This document shows, one piece after another, positions 63,989 to 64,000 of a stretch of 64,000 nt of DNA. Source of the DNA: Luteimonas sp. BLCC-B24 (GTDB lineage: Bacteria > Pseudomonadota > Gammaproteobacteria > Xanthomonadales > Xanthomonadaceae); the NCBI RefSeq assembly GCF_028550595.1, contig NZ_JAQQGN010000001.1, positions 434,001-498,000 on the forward strand. The letters are read 5' to 3'. The notes under the pieces were generated by a model. The model had not been told where the DNA came from. It was given only the letters and a program-made list of their open reading frames with translations, and ran no database searches. The translations under genes were made by a program, and so were the position numbers. The stretch's first letter is position 1, and every line of letters begins with the position of its first letter.

Positions 63989-64000
63989 GTGCATGTGTTT

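Overview
The window is GC-rich (roughly 70% by eye) and carries a chromosomal backbone typical of the Xanthomonadaceae/Lysobacteraceae (Lysobacter or Luteimonas-like): the rpsP-rimM-trmD-rplS block, ffh, murJ-ribF-ileS-lspA-ispH, rpsT, rplU-rpmA-obgE and uvrA. It also has the short GGGATTCGGGATTGGGGATT-type intergenic repeats common in that family. Genes are tightly packed, often with 4-base ATGA/GTGA or 1-base TGATG overlaps. The species assignment is inferred from gene order and protein character, not from a search.

Layout. 1-1712: the end of katG and a frameshifted short-chain dehydrogenase. 1720-8171 (minus): hslR, rplS, trmD, rimM, rpsP, a pabC-like lyase, a nitronate monooxygenase-like gene and ffh. 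8296-9628: a ypjD/ccsA-like membrane protein and a small secreted protein with possible decay after its stop. 9919-14731: marR, an outer-membrane efflux lipoprotein and emrA-emrB, forming a complete tripartite drug pump with its regulator. 14747-18652: a secreted protein, a PAP2-family protein, radA and a lipoprotein glycerophosphodiesterase. 18852-18927: tRNA-Thr(CGT) with a clear promoter and terminator. 18964-30531 (minus): ispH, a Fur-type iron-uptake block (DUF3325, PepSY protein, DUF3649, TonB receptor), lspA, ileS, ribF and murJ. 30656-37690: rpsT, a secreted HExxH protein, obgE, rpmA, rplU and uvrA. 37687-46417: thioesterase, enoyl-CoA isomerase, sulfurtransferase-Nudix-DUF1289 operon, a degenerate FKBP, enoyl-CoA hydratase, nth, an M28 peptidase and a prolyl-4-hydroxylase-like oxygenase.

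The most notable part is 46570-63988. It reads as one phosphate-starvation region: an outer-membrane lipoprotein with a probable beta-helix, a large TonB-dependent receptor, a type II secretion operon gspC-D-E-F-G-H-I-J-K-L-M, a phosphate-selective porin (oprO/oprP type) and pstS. Direct-repeat heptamers of the Pho-box type (CTGTCAT-like, about 11-base period) lie upstream of the lipoprotein, gspC, the porin and pstS. The pstS site has four heptamers exactly in phase. The inferred picture is that PhoB induces phosphate capture at the outer membrane and periplasm together with a dedicated secretion machine for exported phosphate-scavenging proteins. The gene order resembles the Xcs-type T2SS of Xanthomonas and the T2SS locus of Caulobacter. 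The joint Pho control and the receptor/lipoprotein pair are the best candidates for new biology here.

No CRISPR array, insertion sequence, integrase, prophage or rRNA gene was seen.
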